Shown here: positions 31,048-41,100 of the stretch, piece after piece
Numbering within the stretch: the stretch's first letter is position 1
Layout: each line of letters begins with the position of its first letter
Source of the DNA: Faecalibacterium duncaniae
Lineage (GTDB): Bacteria; Bacillota; Clostridia; Oscillospirales; Ruminococcaceae
Assembly (NCBI RefSeq): GCF_010509575.1
Contig: NZ_CP048437.1
Coordinates: 372,001-436,000, forward strand
Direction of reading: 5' to 3'
Length of the DNA stretch: 64,000 bases
Program-made: the position numbers and the translations under genes
Notes under the pieces: model-generated
The model's input: only the letters and a program-made list of their open reading frames with translations
The model's database searches: none
What the model was told of the DNA's origin: nothing

Positions 31048-33126
31048 ATGAAGCTTGTATTAGCGGAAAAGCCCTCGGTTGCCATGAGTCTCTCGAAAGT
31101 GATCGGGGCAGATCAGCGCGGGGACGGTTATATGGAGGGCAATGGCTACCTTGTCAGTTGGTGTGTGGGGCATCTGGTGGAACTTTCCCAGCCGGAAGCC
31201 TATGATGAAAAGTATGCAAAGTGGAAGTATGATGATCTTCCGATTTTGCCGGAACATTGGCAGTATCAGGTGTCCGCCAGCACGAAAAAGCAGTTCGGAA
31301 TCCTGAAAAAGCTCATGCAGCGGAAAGATGTGGAGAGTCTGATCTGTGCAACCGATGCAGGGCGTGAGGGCGAACTGATTTTCCGACTGGTTTACCATCA
31401 GTGCGGCTGCAAAAAGCCGGTGGAACGGCTTTGGATTTCATCAATGGAGGACAGTGCTATCCGGGAAGGCTTTCAGAAGCTCAGACCGGGAACAGAATAT
31501 GATGCCTTATATGAGGCGGCTTTATGCCGGGAGCGAGCCGACTGGATTGTCGGAATCAACGCCACCCGGCTTTTTTCATGTCTGTATGGGCAGACCCTGA
31601 ATGTGGGGCGCGTGATGACACCAACGCTTGCGATGGTGGTTATGCGAGATGCAGCAATCCGGGCGTTCAAGCCGGAGCCGTTCTACTCGGCAGAATTAAA
31701 ATTTCGGGATTTTCAAGCGGGCGGTGAGCGAATGAAAGAAAAAGCAGAAGCAGAAAAACTGGTGGCAGAGTGTTGCCAGGCAGGAAGTGCCATCATTACC
31801 AAGGTAGAGCAGAAAGAAAAATCAGAGAAGCCCCCGGCCTTGTTTGATCTGACATCGCTTCAGAGAGAAGCAAACCGGCAGCTGGGATTCACTGCCCAGC
31901 AGACCTTGGATTACACGCAGGCTCTGTACGAGAAGAAACTCGTGACCTATCCCCGTACCGACAGCCGGTATCTGACGGATGATATGGCACCGCTTGTGCC
32001 GGAACTTGTTTCCGTGATTCAGCAGAGCTTTCAGATTCAGCCGGATGCACCGGCACCGGTGAATACAGCACAGGTCATCAATACCAAGAAAGTTACCGAT
32101 CACCATGCTATTATCCCTACAAAAACAGCGGCGGGTTATGACATTTCCTCTCTTCCCAGTGGAGAACAGGCGATTCTTACCATGCTGACGGTGCGGCTGA
32201 TTTGCGCGGTAGGCACTCCCTGCCGCTATGCAGAGACCATAGTAGAAGCCGAGTGCGCCGGTCAGAAGTTCCGCACGAAAGGCAAAACAGTCACGGATAT
32301 GGGCTGGAGGCAATATGCAGGAAAGGCAGTTGAAGATGCTGAGAAGAATGCAGAGGCAGGTGAACTTCCGATACTTTCGGAAGGCATGACACTGGAACTT
32401 GCCGGTGTCGATCTGAAAGAGGGCAAGACCAGCCCGCCTAAGAGATTTACCGAAGATCTTCTGCTTTCAGCGATGGAGAGTGCCAGCTCGGATGAATTTC
32501 CGGCTGGTGTAGAGCGAAAAGGCATCGGCACACCAGCTACACGCGCTGCCATCATCGAAAAACTGGTGCAGAAAGGCTTTATCGAGCGTAGGGGTGATAA
32601 GAAAACGAAATACCTTTGCTCTACGGACAAGGGAAATGCGCTGGTGACGGTGGTGCCGGAACAGATTCAGTCTCCATCCATGACGGCAGACTGGGAGGAA
32701 AAACTGCTGAAAATAGAACACGGCGAGTATGACAGCGATGCCTTTATGGGCGAAATCAGCAGCATGGTCAGCGGACTTGTTAAAACCTACGAGGCTGTAA
32801 AAGGAGCCGATGTGCTGATGCAGCCGGAATGCAAAGTCATTGGTTCCTGTCCCGCCTGCGGCAGTGATGTCTGCGAAACGGCAAAAGGATGGTTTTGCAG
32901 GGATAAGAGCTGTAAATTTGCGCTCTGGAAGGAAAACAGGTTTTTTCAGACACTGGGAAAGCAGATGACAGAGGAACTGGCAAAGCAACTGGTAAATCGT
33001 GGAAAAGCACGGCTTACCCATTGCTATTCCAGGAAGTCCAATCGTTACTATGACACAACCGTTCATGTAGAGACCGGCGAGGACGGTGCAGCAGCATTTA
33101 AGCTGGAGTTTGGAGGTAAAAAATGA
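31048..33126 (+). CDS. topB: DNA topoisomerase III
   Basis: 692 residues from ATG 31048 after GAAAGGAG; in-frame upstream starts lack a site. Type IA topoisomerase: TOPRIM (KLVLAEKPSVAMSLSKVIGA; CATDAGREGELIF), active-site Tyr in LVTYPRTDSRYL (Y301), and a C-terminal zinc motif CPACG...CRDKSCKF. Conjugative elements carry it to resolve transfer intermediates. It overlaps the next gene by four bases. Confidence 0.92.
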   Translation: MKLVLAEKPSVAMSLSKVIGADQRGDGYMEGNGYLVSWCVGHLVELSQPEAYDEKYAKWKYDDLPILPEHWQYQVSASTKKQFGILKKLMQRKDVESLICATDAGREGELIFRLVYHQCGCKKPVERLWISSMEDSAIREGFQKLRPGTEYDALYEAALCRERADWIVGINATRLFSCLYGQTLNVGRVMTPTLAMVVMRDAAIRAFKPEPFYSAELKFRDFQAGGERMKEKAEAEKLVAECCQAGSAIITKVEQKEKSEKPPALFDLTSLQREANRQLGFTAQQTLDYTQALYEKKLVTYPRTDSRYLTDDMAPLVPELVSVIQQSFQIQPDAPAPVNTAQVINTKKVTDHHAIIPTKTAAGYDISSLPSGEQAILTMLTVRLICAVGTPCRYAETIVEAECAGQKFRTKGKTVTDMGWRQYAGKAVEDAEKNAEAGELPILSEGMTLELAGVDLKEGKTSPPKRFTEDLLLSAMESASSDEFPAGVERKGIGTPATRAAIIEKLVQKGFIERRGDKKTKYLCSTDKGNALVTVVPEQIQSPSMTADWEEKLLKIEHGEYDSDAFMGEISSMVSGLVKTYEAVKGADVLMQPECKVIGSCPACGSDVCETAKGWFCRDKSCKFALWKENRFFQTLGKQMTEELAKQLVNRGKARLTHCYSRKSNRYYDTTVHVETGEDGAAAFKLEFGGKK

Positions 33127-34010
33127 GCATGAAAATGATGAATGCAGCTTATCTGGTGGATAATGTCGCTCTGCTTTCCTTGCAGGAAAAGCAGGACGGC
33201 GTGGAATTCCATTGTTTTGATATGGACAGCAAGGTGCAGATTGCCGAGGGACACATTGGCTGGGATGTGTTGGATAAACAGCCGTTTTCTACGCTGGAAG
33301 AAAGCGCGAGGGTGGCAGCACTCAAGGAGATTCCCCAGCTGGACGGTCTTACCGTTGCGCCGGTAGCCCCGGAGATGCTGGAGCAGATGCGCGGCGGCAG
33401 AAAGGTTCTTTGGCAGATGAAAAAGGCTGATCCTGAACTGGAGAATGCTAAAAATATCCGGTTTATCACCAGCAGCTACGAGGATCGTTTCAAAATTCCG
33501 GATGGCAGTGCAGTGGAGATCGAGTATCCGAACCGGAAGTTCTCAGCTCGCTGCGAATATATGGACGAATATCATTTGCGCCTGGGGTATGATGTTTTGC
33601 ACATCTGTCAGCTGGCAGAAATGCTGGAACGCGGCGGTGGTACATGCCGCCCGGAGCCGCTGATTACGGAAGAACGCAGTGCATGGGATTTGGGAAGCAA
33701 GGGCTTTCTTGCCATTCAGACCTGTGAGGACGGTTACGACTATACCTTATATCATAAGGACTTTACGGAAATTGACGGTGGACAGATCGACAACCCGGAA
33801 ATCAGCATGAATGCAGCCAGAGACCAGATTCTTTCGGATTATGGGTTCGGTGGCCGCACCATGACGCGGATTGACTATGATGAACTTTGTGATCGTGCAG
33901 AGGAAGCGGAAATCAGCAGACGGGAATCTGTGCTGGGTAAACTCTCGGATTTGTCTTCCAGAACGGATACGCCGGTGAAAGCTGCCAAGGCGAAGGAGGC
34001 AGAGCGATGA
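33123..34010 (+). CDS. Conserved ICE protein, unknown
   Basis: 295 residues, acidic. Sections: a beta-rich N-terminus (YLVDNVALLSLQEKQDGVEFHCFDMD), a middle block (RKFSARCEYMDEYHLRLG, HICQLAEMLER), and a C-terminal GFLAIQTCEDGYDYTLYHKDF segment. This combination occurs between topB and the YodL gene in related ICEs. No catalytic motif was recognised. Overlaps both neighbours by four bases (ATGA), so it is translationally coupled. Confidence 0.65.
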   Translation: MSMKMMNAAYLVDNVALLSLQEKQDGVEFHCFDMDSKVQIAEGHIGWDVLDKQPFSTLEESARVAALKEIPQLDGLTVAPVAPEMLEQMRGGRKVLWQMKKADPELENAKNIRFITSSYEDRFKIPDGSAVEIEYPNRKFSARCEYMDEYHLRLGYDVLHICQLAEMLERGGGTCRPEPLITEERSAWDLGSKGFLAIQTCEDGYDYTLYHKDFTEIDGGQIDNPEISMNAARDQILSDYGFGGRTMTRIDYDELCDRAEEAEISRRESVLGKLSDLSSRTDTPVKAAKAKEAER

Positions 34011-34315
34011 AATACAAGCTTACGAAGGCAGAGCAGGAAACCGTCATCAATTTTGATAATGAACTGGATAACGCCAGCATTTATACCCATGACAGCCGCC
34101 TGATTAAGAAGCTTCGGGAACTGCGAAAACAGTATCCGGAGCAGTTTATTTTGGAGCACCGGGAGCATGGGTCGGTCACTTATACGATTCCGAAACGCTG
34201 CGTTGGTATCCGACCGCCTTATAGTGAAAAGCGGCGGGAACAGCAGCGGAAGGAAGCAAAGGAAAACGGCCTGCCGTTTATGGAGAAGGGAGAAATGAAC
34301 GATGGCAAGAATTGA
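34007..34315 (+). CDS. Conserved small ICE protein, unknown
   Basis: 102 residues, basic. The pattern LTKAEQETVINFDNELDNASIYTHDSRLIKKLRE...GSVTYTIPKRCVGIRPPYSEKRR is repeated in many CTn-type elements at this position. It may bind nucleic acid (basic tail), but no known domain was recognised. Overlaps the following gene by 14 bases. Confidence 0.65.
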   Translation: MKYKLTKAEQETVINFDNELDNASIYTHDSRLIKKLRELRKQYPEQFILEHREHGSVTYTIPKRCVGIRPPYSEKRREQQRKEAKENGLPFMEKGEMNDGKN

Positions 34316-34895
34316 AAAATGGGATGAAGTGCATGGAACGCAGGCACCGGACGAAAGAATGATGGCATTTCTCGACAGTACTACCGACCAGTATGCGATT
34401 TTGCAGCTTCGCCGCAGCGAGGATACGGTATATGAACGCTTTTCGTCTATGCGCGAACTGGAACGGATGGGGCTGGAACCGGATATTGACCATTATGAGG
34501 TGGTTTATACGGCTCCGCTTCTTCCCTACAAGGATCAGAATACGATGTTGGAGGAACTGTATGCGAAATTCAATGTTTCCCGCCCTGATGATTTTACTGG
34601 TCATAGTCTTTCTGTGTCTGACATCGTGGCTTTACGGCAGAATGGTGTTGTAAGCTGTCACTATGTGGATTCCATCGGCTTCCAGGAACTGCCCGGATTT
34701 TTGAAACCGGAGAAATACCTGAAAGCCGCAGAAATGGCGATGGAGGACGATTACGGCATGATTGACGGCGTAATCAATAACGGAAAGAAGGAAGAACCGG
34801 TGGAGAAAGCATCGGTTCTGGATCAGCTGAAGGAAAAGCAGGAGGCTGTGCCGCCTGCGCCGCCTCGCAGGTGCTGCGAAGAAAAGGAGTTATAA
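34302..34895 (+). CDS. YodL and DUF4316 protein
   Basis: 197 residues. Residues about 25-140 match the YodL domain (QYAILQLRRSEDTVYERF, LERMGLEPDIDHYEVVY, FTGHSLSVSDIVALRQNG, YVDSIGFQELPGF). Residues about 145-185 are DUF4316 (AAEMAMEDDYGMIDGVINNG). Widespread in conjugative transposons; role unknown. Sits between DNA-processing genes. Confidence 0.78.
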   Translation: MARIEKWDEVHGTQAPDERMMAFLDSTTDQYAILQLRRSEDTVYERFSSMRELERMGLEPDIDHYEVVYTAPLLPYKDQNTMLEELYAKFNVSRPDDFTGHSLSVSDIVALRQNGVVSCHYVDSIGFQELPGFLKPEKYLKAAEMAMEDDYGMIDGVINNGKKEEPVEKASVLDQLKEKQEAVPPAPPRRCCEEKEL

Positions 34896-35102
34896 ATGCG
34901 TTTTACGGATGACGAATGGATGCTCATGATGCTTTACAGCCCTGGCACACGGACAGGGCTGATCGAAGAGCTTCAAAAGATGCAAAAAAGTCTGACGGGC
35001 AGAGACAGAAACCTGCGCAGGTGGACGGCCTCGCTGCTTGCAAAACTGGCAGAGATGACGGATGCAGAATATGAGGCACTGGATTTGTATCCGGACGAAT
35101 AA
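34896..35102 (+). CDS. Transposon-transfer assisting family small protein
   Basis: 68 residues starting directly after the preceding stop, with AAAAGGAG upstream. MRFTDDEWMLMMLYSPGTRT, helical centre, and KLAEMTDAEYEALDLYPDE match the small family named for assisting transposon transfer. Mechanism not established. Confidence 0.72.
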   Translation: MRFTDDEWMLMMLYSPGTRTGLIEELQKMQKSLTGRDRNLRRWTASLLAKLAEMTDAEYEALDLYPDE

Positions 35103-35123
35103 AGGAGAGGAGGAAAAAGACAG

Positions 35124-38100
35124 ATGATGACGAAAACGGCTTATTATATGCAGATGGCGCAGGAAGCTGCGGCACAGATCACTGGCAGCAAAGAACAGTG
35201 GACAGCGTTTCTGACCACATCCGCGCGGCTTTATAAGTATCCCTTTGCGGAGCAGCTGATGATCTATAAGCAGAGGCCAGAAGCGACGGCCTGTGCAGAG
35301 TACGATCTCTGGAATGATCGGATGAACCGCTATGTGAAGCGTGGCTCCAAGGGCATTGCTCTTTTGGACATGCGCGGCGAGCAGCCGAAACTGCGGTATG
35401 TATTTGATGTGGCAGATACCGGAGAACGGAAGAATTCCCGACCGGTACAGCTCTGGAAAATGAATGCGGAGCATGAGCAGCCAATCATTCGCGCACTGGA
35501 TGTAGCATTTGATGTTCCTGCCGGTGCTGGGTCTCTGGAAAATCATATCATGGAAGCGGCAGAACGCCTTGCAAGGGATTACTGGGAGGAAAATCGCAGG
35601 CAGATCAGTGACATCGTTGCAGATTCCTATCTGGAAGGATATGATGAACTCAACATCGGAGCTTCCTTTAAGAGAGCTGCCGCTGTCAGCATCGCATATT
35701 CCGTCTTTACCCGGACGGTGGGCAATGCAGATGACTATTTTGAGCACGAGGATTTTCTGGACATTTTTGATTTTAATACGCAGGCTGCCGCCAATGTGCT
35801 GGGAACTGCGGTCAGCGAAATGTCCAGCCAGATCTTCCGGGAAATTGAACGCACGATCCGAACCTATGAAAAAGACAAGCAGGCAGAAAGGAGCCAAAAC
35901 TATGATGGAGCTGAATTACACGAAGAACGGCGATTACCTGATTCCGGATATCCAGTTGTCGGTGCAGGAACAGAAGCCTCTGGGCAAGTACGGGAGGATG
36001 CGCAGAGCGTTCCTGCAGGAGAACAACACGCTGCTGTACAATCACCTTATCCTGACCGAGAAGCTGTATCCGCACCTGTGGGAGATTCAGGAGACCGCGA
36101 CCGCACGGATGGAGCAGATGATGGCGGAGCTTCTGAAAGCGAATCCGGCACCGGACAAGAAATCGAACCAAATGGCCTGGGTGCAGCACATGAACATGCT
36201 GAAAGCGCAGGCAGAGGAAGTCATTCTGACGGAACTTATCAACAGCTAAACTTTATGAGCCTGTTTCAGTCCGAGGCAGAGCAGATTCAGAAAATTGATG
36301 CGGCGGCAGAAAATGCAGCCAGAGAAGCGGAGAGCGAAAAGCCCTCCGCTTTTGTCATTTCTGAGGATGAAATCGACCGGATGTTGCGAGCAGGTTCTAA
36401 TTTTGAGGGCGGAAAAATCCGTATTTATGCGCTGTATCAGCAGCAAGGGGACGCGAAAGAACGAGCTGCATTCTTGAAAGCGGAATACGGTCTCGGTGGC
36501 CACAGCTATACCTTTATGGATGGCAGTCGCGGTTTTGCCGATTATAACGGAAGAGGTATTCTGCTTCGCAATTATGACCATGACCGGGAAGTGCGACTCA
36601 CATGGTCGGCGGTGGATAAGCGGTTAGACCGGCTTGTGGAAAATGATCAGTACCTGACCGCGCTGGAAATGGAAGAGTATCGGAAGCTGGAGCAGGAATA
36701 CGGCGCGCCGCTTCCTATGCCGACTGCCGCCCATGTGTTTCCGCCAACGCCACCGGAACGCTACGATACCGGAAATGAGCATGTGGACAACATGCTGAAT
36801 ACGGCTGCGGATGTATATGCCCGGAGTGAACTGGCGGCACCACAGCGGTTTACCGTGATGGAGACAGACGATGGTTATGCGGTCTGGGATGATATTCAGG
36901 ACGGCATTCATGTGGAGCCGGATGGCGTCAGCGAAGAGTTTACCAGCGAATGGGAGGCAGAGACCTACCGCCAGCAGTTGATTGAAAAAGTTCAGGAACG
37001 GGAAGCAAAAGACTGGCTCTATGTTGAACAGAGCAAGCAGAATTTGCAGCAGGACATTCCATTCCCAGATGTGGAATCCGAAGAAGTACAGGAATCGGCT
37101 CACGCAGAGACAGATCCTCTGGTACTGGAAATGCAGGAACACGCCAGCGAACTTTCCAGAGAGTCTGGCTATGCACCGGATGAACGGTTTGTGGTCACAA
37201 TGACCGGCGAGAACTTTCCGGATTCTAAAGATGCGTTTGCCATCTGGGATTATGTCAAAGAAGAGTATTACGGATATTCGGACGGAAAAGTGCAGACATT
37301 TGCCGATTATGTGAGTGCATCAGAGGCGTTGCAGGAGATTCGCGGCAGGAACATGGAGGCTGAAAAAGAGCCTGCAACTGTGCAGCCAGAACCCGCAGCT
37401 CCGGTGCAGCCGGATTATCGCGTTGGCGATACGCTGTATCTGGACGGAAAGGCATTTACGATTGAAAAAGTCGGGCTTTTCGATGTGGAACTTCGGGACC
37501 CGGATTCCGTGTATCCGATCTTCCGCTCGGAAAGCAAGGAAAATCTGGCAAGAATTTTGGGGCATGAGGAAAATGTTCACCTGCACAATCTGGTGGTTGA
37601 TCTGAATTCTGGAAAAAAAGAAGCGTTCCGGGCAGGGCATGAAGCAAAACATGCGGAGAACTACCGCATCAACAGCTTTCACCTCGGCGAAGGCAGTCCT
37701 AAGCAGAAATTCCGTGCCAACATGGATGCCATCTACACGCTGAAAGCCTTAGAAAATCAGCATAGGGATGCGACACCGGAGGAACAGGAAACGCTGGCCA
37801 ATTATGTCGGCTGGGGTGGGCTGGCAGATGCCTTTGACGCAGAGAAAACTGCCTGGACAGGCGAATATAAGGAGCTGAAAGCAGCTCTTACGGAAGAAGA
37901 ATATGCCGCAGCCAGGGCTTCGACTCTGAATGCGCATTACACCAGCCCTACCGTGATCCGTGCAATCTATGAGGCATTGGACGGTATGGGATTTGAGAAA
38001 GGCAATATTCTGGAACCGTCGATGGGTGTCGGCAACTTCTTCGGTATGCTGCCGGATTCCATGCTGGGAAGCAGACTGTATGGTGTGGAACTGGATTCCA

Positions 38101-41100
38101 TCACCGGGCGCATTGCGCAGAAATTGTATCCGCAGGCAGAAATCAAGGTGGCAGGCTTTGAAACCACCGACCGGCGCGACTTCTATGATCTGGCCGTGGG
38201 CAATGTGCCCTTTGGCAACTACCGTGTCAGCGATAAGCCCTATGATAAACTCGGATTTTCTATCCACAACTATTTCTTTGCCAAGGCATTGGATCAGGTT
38301 CGTCCCGGTGGCATCGTGGCCTTTGTTACCAGCCGCTACACGATGGATTCCAAGAATCCGGACGCGCGAAAGTATCTGGCGCAACGGGCAGAACTCCTGG
38401 GAGCCATTCGACTTCCTAACAACGCATTCCGTGCCAATGCCGGTACAGATGTAGTGTCGGATATCATTTTTCTGCAAAAGAGAGACCATCCAATTGATAT
38501 CGAACCGGATTGGGTGCATCTGGGGCTGACATCGGAGGGTATTACCCTCAACAGCTATTTTGTTGACCACCCGGAAATGGTGCTGGGTGAGATTACAACG
38601 GAAAGTACCCAGTACGGCAAGGAAGAATGTACGGTCATTCCGATTCCGGATGAGGATCTGGGAGACCAGCTGCATGAGGCTGTGCAGCATATCGGCGGTC
38701 ACTATGAAGCGCAGGAGCTGGCACCGGAGGAAGAACTGTCCTTGCAGGGCGAAACCATTCCGGCAGACCCCAATGTAAAGAACTTCTCCTATGCGGTGGT
38801 GGATGGGGATGTCTACTTCCGTGAGAACAGCATCATGCGAAAGGCTGACCTTTCTGCGACAGCCACCGGCAGGATCAAGGGCATGGTGGAGCTTCGTACC
38901 ATTGTGCAGGAACTGATCGACTATCAGCTGAACGATTATCCGGAGGACGCGATTGCCCAGAAACAGCGGGAACTGAATGTAGCCTATGACCGATTCGCCG
39001 ATCAGTATGGGCTTATCAACTCCCGTGCAAATGCGCAGGCTTTTTCAGAAGATTCGTCTTATTATCTGCTCTGCTCTCTGGAAAATGTAGATGAAAACGG
39101 CAGGCTGGAATCCAAGGCGGATATGTTCACCAAACGGACGATTCGACCGGAACGGGCTGTTACCAGCGTAGATACTCCGGCAGAGGCTCTGGCAATCTCC
39201 ATCGGAGAGCGCGGCAAAGTGGATTTGCCCTATATGTCGGAGCTTTTAGGTACACCGGGAGAATTTGAAAAAATCCAGCAGGAACTGCATGGTGTCATTT
39301 TCAAAGACCCGATGACGCAAGGCGGCGAGGAAACCGGCTGGGTGGCGGCTGATGAATATCTGTCCGGCAATGTCCGGGAAAAACTCCGCGTGGCAGAACT
39401 GGCTGCGGCTTCTGACCCTGCCTTTGCGGTAAACACGGAATATTTGAAGAAAGCACAGCCGAAAGACCTGGATGCGTCGGAGATTGATGTGCGCCTTGGT
39501 GCCACATGGGTCAATCGGGATTATATCCAGCAGTTTATGGAAGAAACCTTTGAACCGCCGTTCTATCTGCGCAGAAATATTGAAGTGAAATTCTCTCCCA
39601 TGACGGCAGAATGGCAAATTACCGGCAAGAGTACACCGAGCCGGAATGATGTTCATGCCTATATGACCTACGGCACCAGCCGTGCCAATGCCTACCGAAT
39701 TCTGGAGGATACGCTGAATCTGCGGGATATTCGTATTTACGATACCGTGGAGGATGCAGACGGCAAGCAGAAGCGGGTTCTGAATAAAAAGGAGACCACC
39801 CTCGCCCAGCAGAAACAGCAGGCCATTAAGGATGCGTTCCAGAACTGGGTGTGGAAAGACCCTTATCGCCGCGCGGAACTTGTGGAAAAGTATAACGAGC
39901 TGTTCAACAGCACTCGTCCCCGTGAGTATGATGGTTCTCATATCCGCTTTGGCGGCATGAATCCGGAAATCCGGCTGCGGGAACACCAGCAGAATGCCAT
40001 TGCTCATGTGCTGTACGGCGGCAATACGCTGCTGGCCCACGAAGTGGGTGCCGGTAAGACTTTCGAGATGGCCGCTTCTGCTATGGAGGCAAAACGGCTG
40101 GGACTGTGCCAGAAATCCATGTTTGTCGTTCCGAATCATTTGACCCTTCAGTGGGCAAACGAGTTTCTGCGTCTGTATCCGAGTGCAAAATTGCTGGTGG
40201 CAAGCAAAAAGGACTTTGAAACTGCCCGCAGAAAGAAGTTCTGCGCACGAATTGCTACTGGTGATTACGATGCAGTCATCATCGGGCATTCCCAGTTTGA
40301 GAAAATTCCGGTGTCCGCAGAACGGCAGGAGCGGATTTTGACTGTCCAGATTGATGAAATCGAAAACGCCATTGCTGAGATGAAATCCCAGAATGGCGAA
40401 CGTTTCTCCATCAAACAGATGGAAAAGACCCGGAAAGGATTGGAGGCGAGATTGGAGAAACTTCGGGCAACCGACCGAAAAGACGATGTGATTACCTTTG
40501 AGCAGCTGGGCGTAGACCGACTGTTTGTAGACGAAGCACATGCCTTTAAGAATCTGTTCCTCTACACAAAAATGCGCAATGTTGCAGGCTTGTCCACATC
40601 GGAAGCGCAGAAATCTTCGGATATGTTTATGAAGTGCCAATATATGGACGAGTTGACAGGCGGGCGCGGCATCATTTTTGCGACCGGCACCCCGGTTAGC
40701 AACAGCATGACGGAGCTTTACACCATGATGCGGTATCTCCAGTACGGCACGTTGCAGCAGAAAGGGCTGACCCATTTCGACAGCTGGGCTTCAACCTTTG
40801 GTGAGACCACCACGGCCATTGAACTGGCACCGGAAGGAACCGGATACCGGGCAAGAACAAGATTTGCAAAGTTCTTCAACCTGCCGGAGCTGATGAACAT
40901 GTTCAAGGAAGTGGCGGATATCAAGACCTCCGATCAGCTGCATCTGCCGGTGCCGGAGGCAAAGTTTGAAACCGTGGTGGTGCAGCCATCGGAGCATCAG
41001 CAGGCGATGGTGGCGGAGCTTTCGGAACGGGCGGCGGCTGTGCATTCCGGTGTGGTAGACCCGTCGGTCGATAACATGCTGAAAATCACATCGGACGGCA

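Noticed and set aside
35509..35901. Upstream extension of the overprinted tnpV frame
   Set aside because: Sequence before ATG 35902 does not resemble TnpV and the ribosome site is immediately before 35902.
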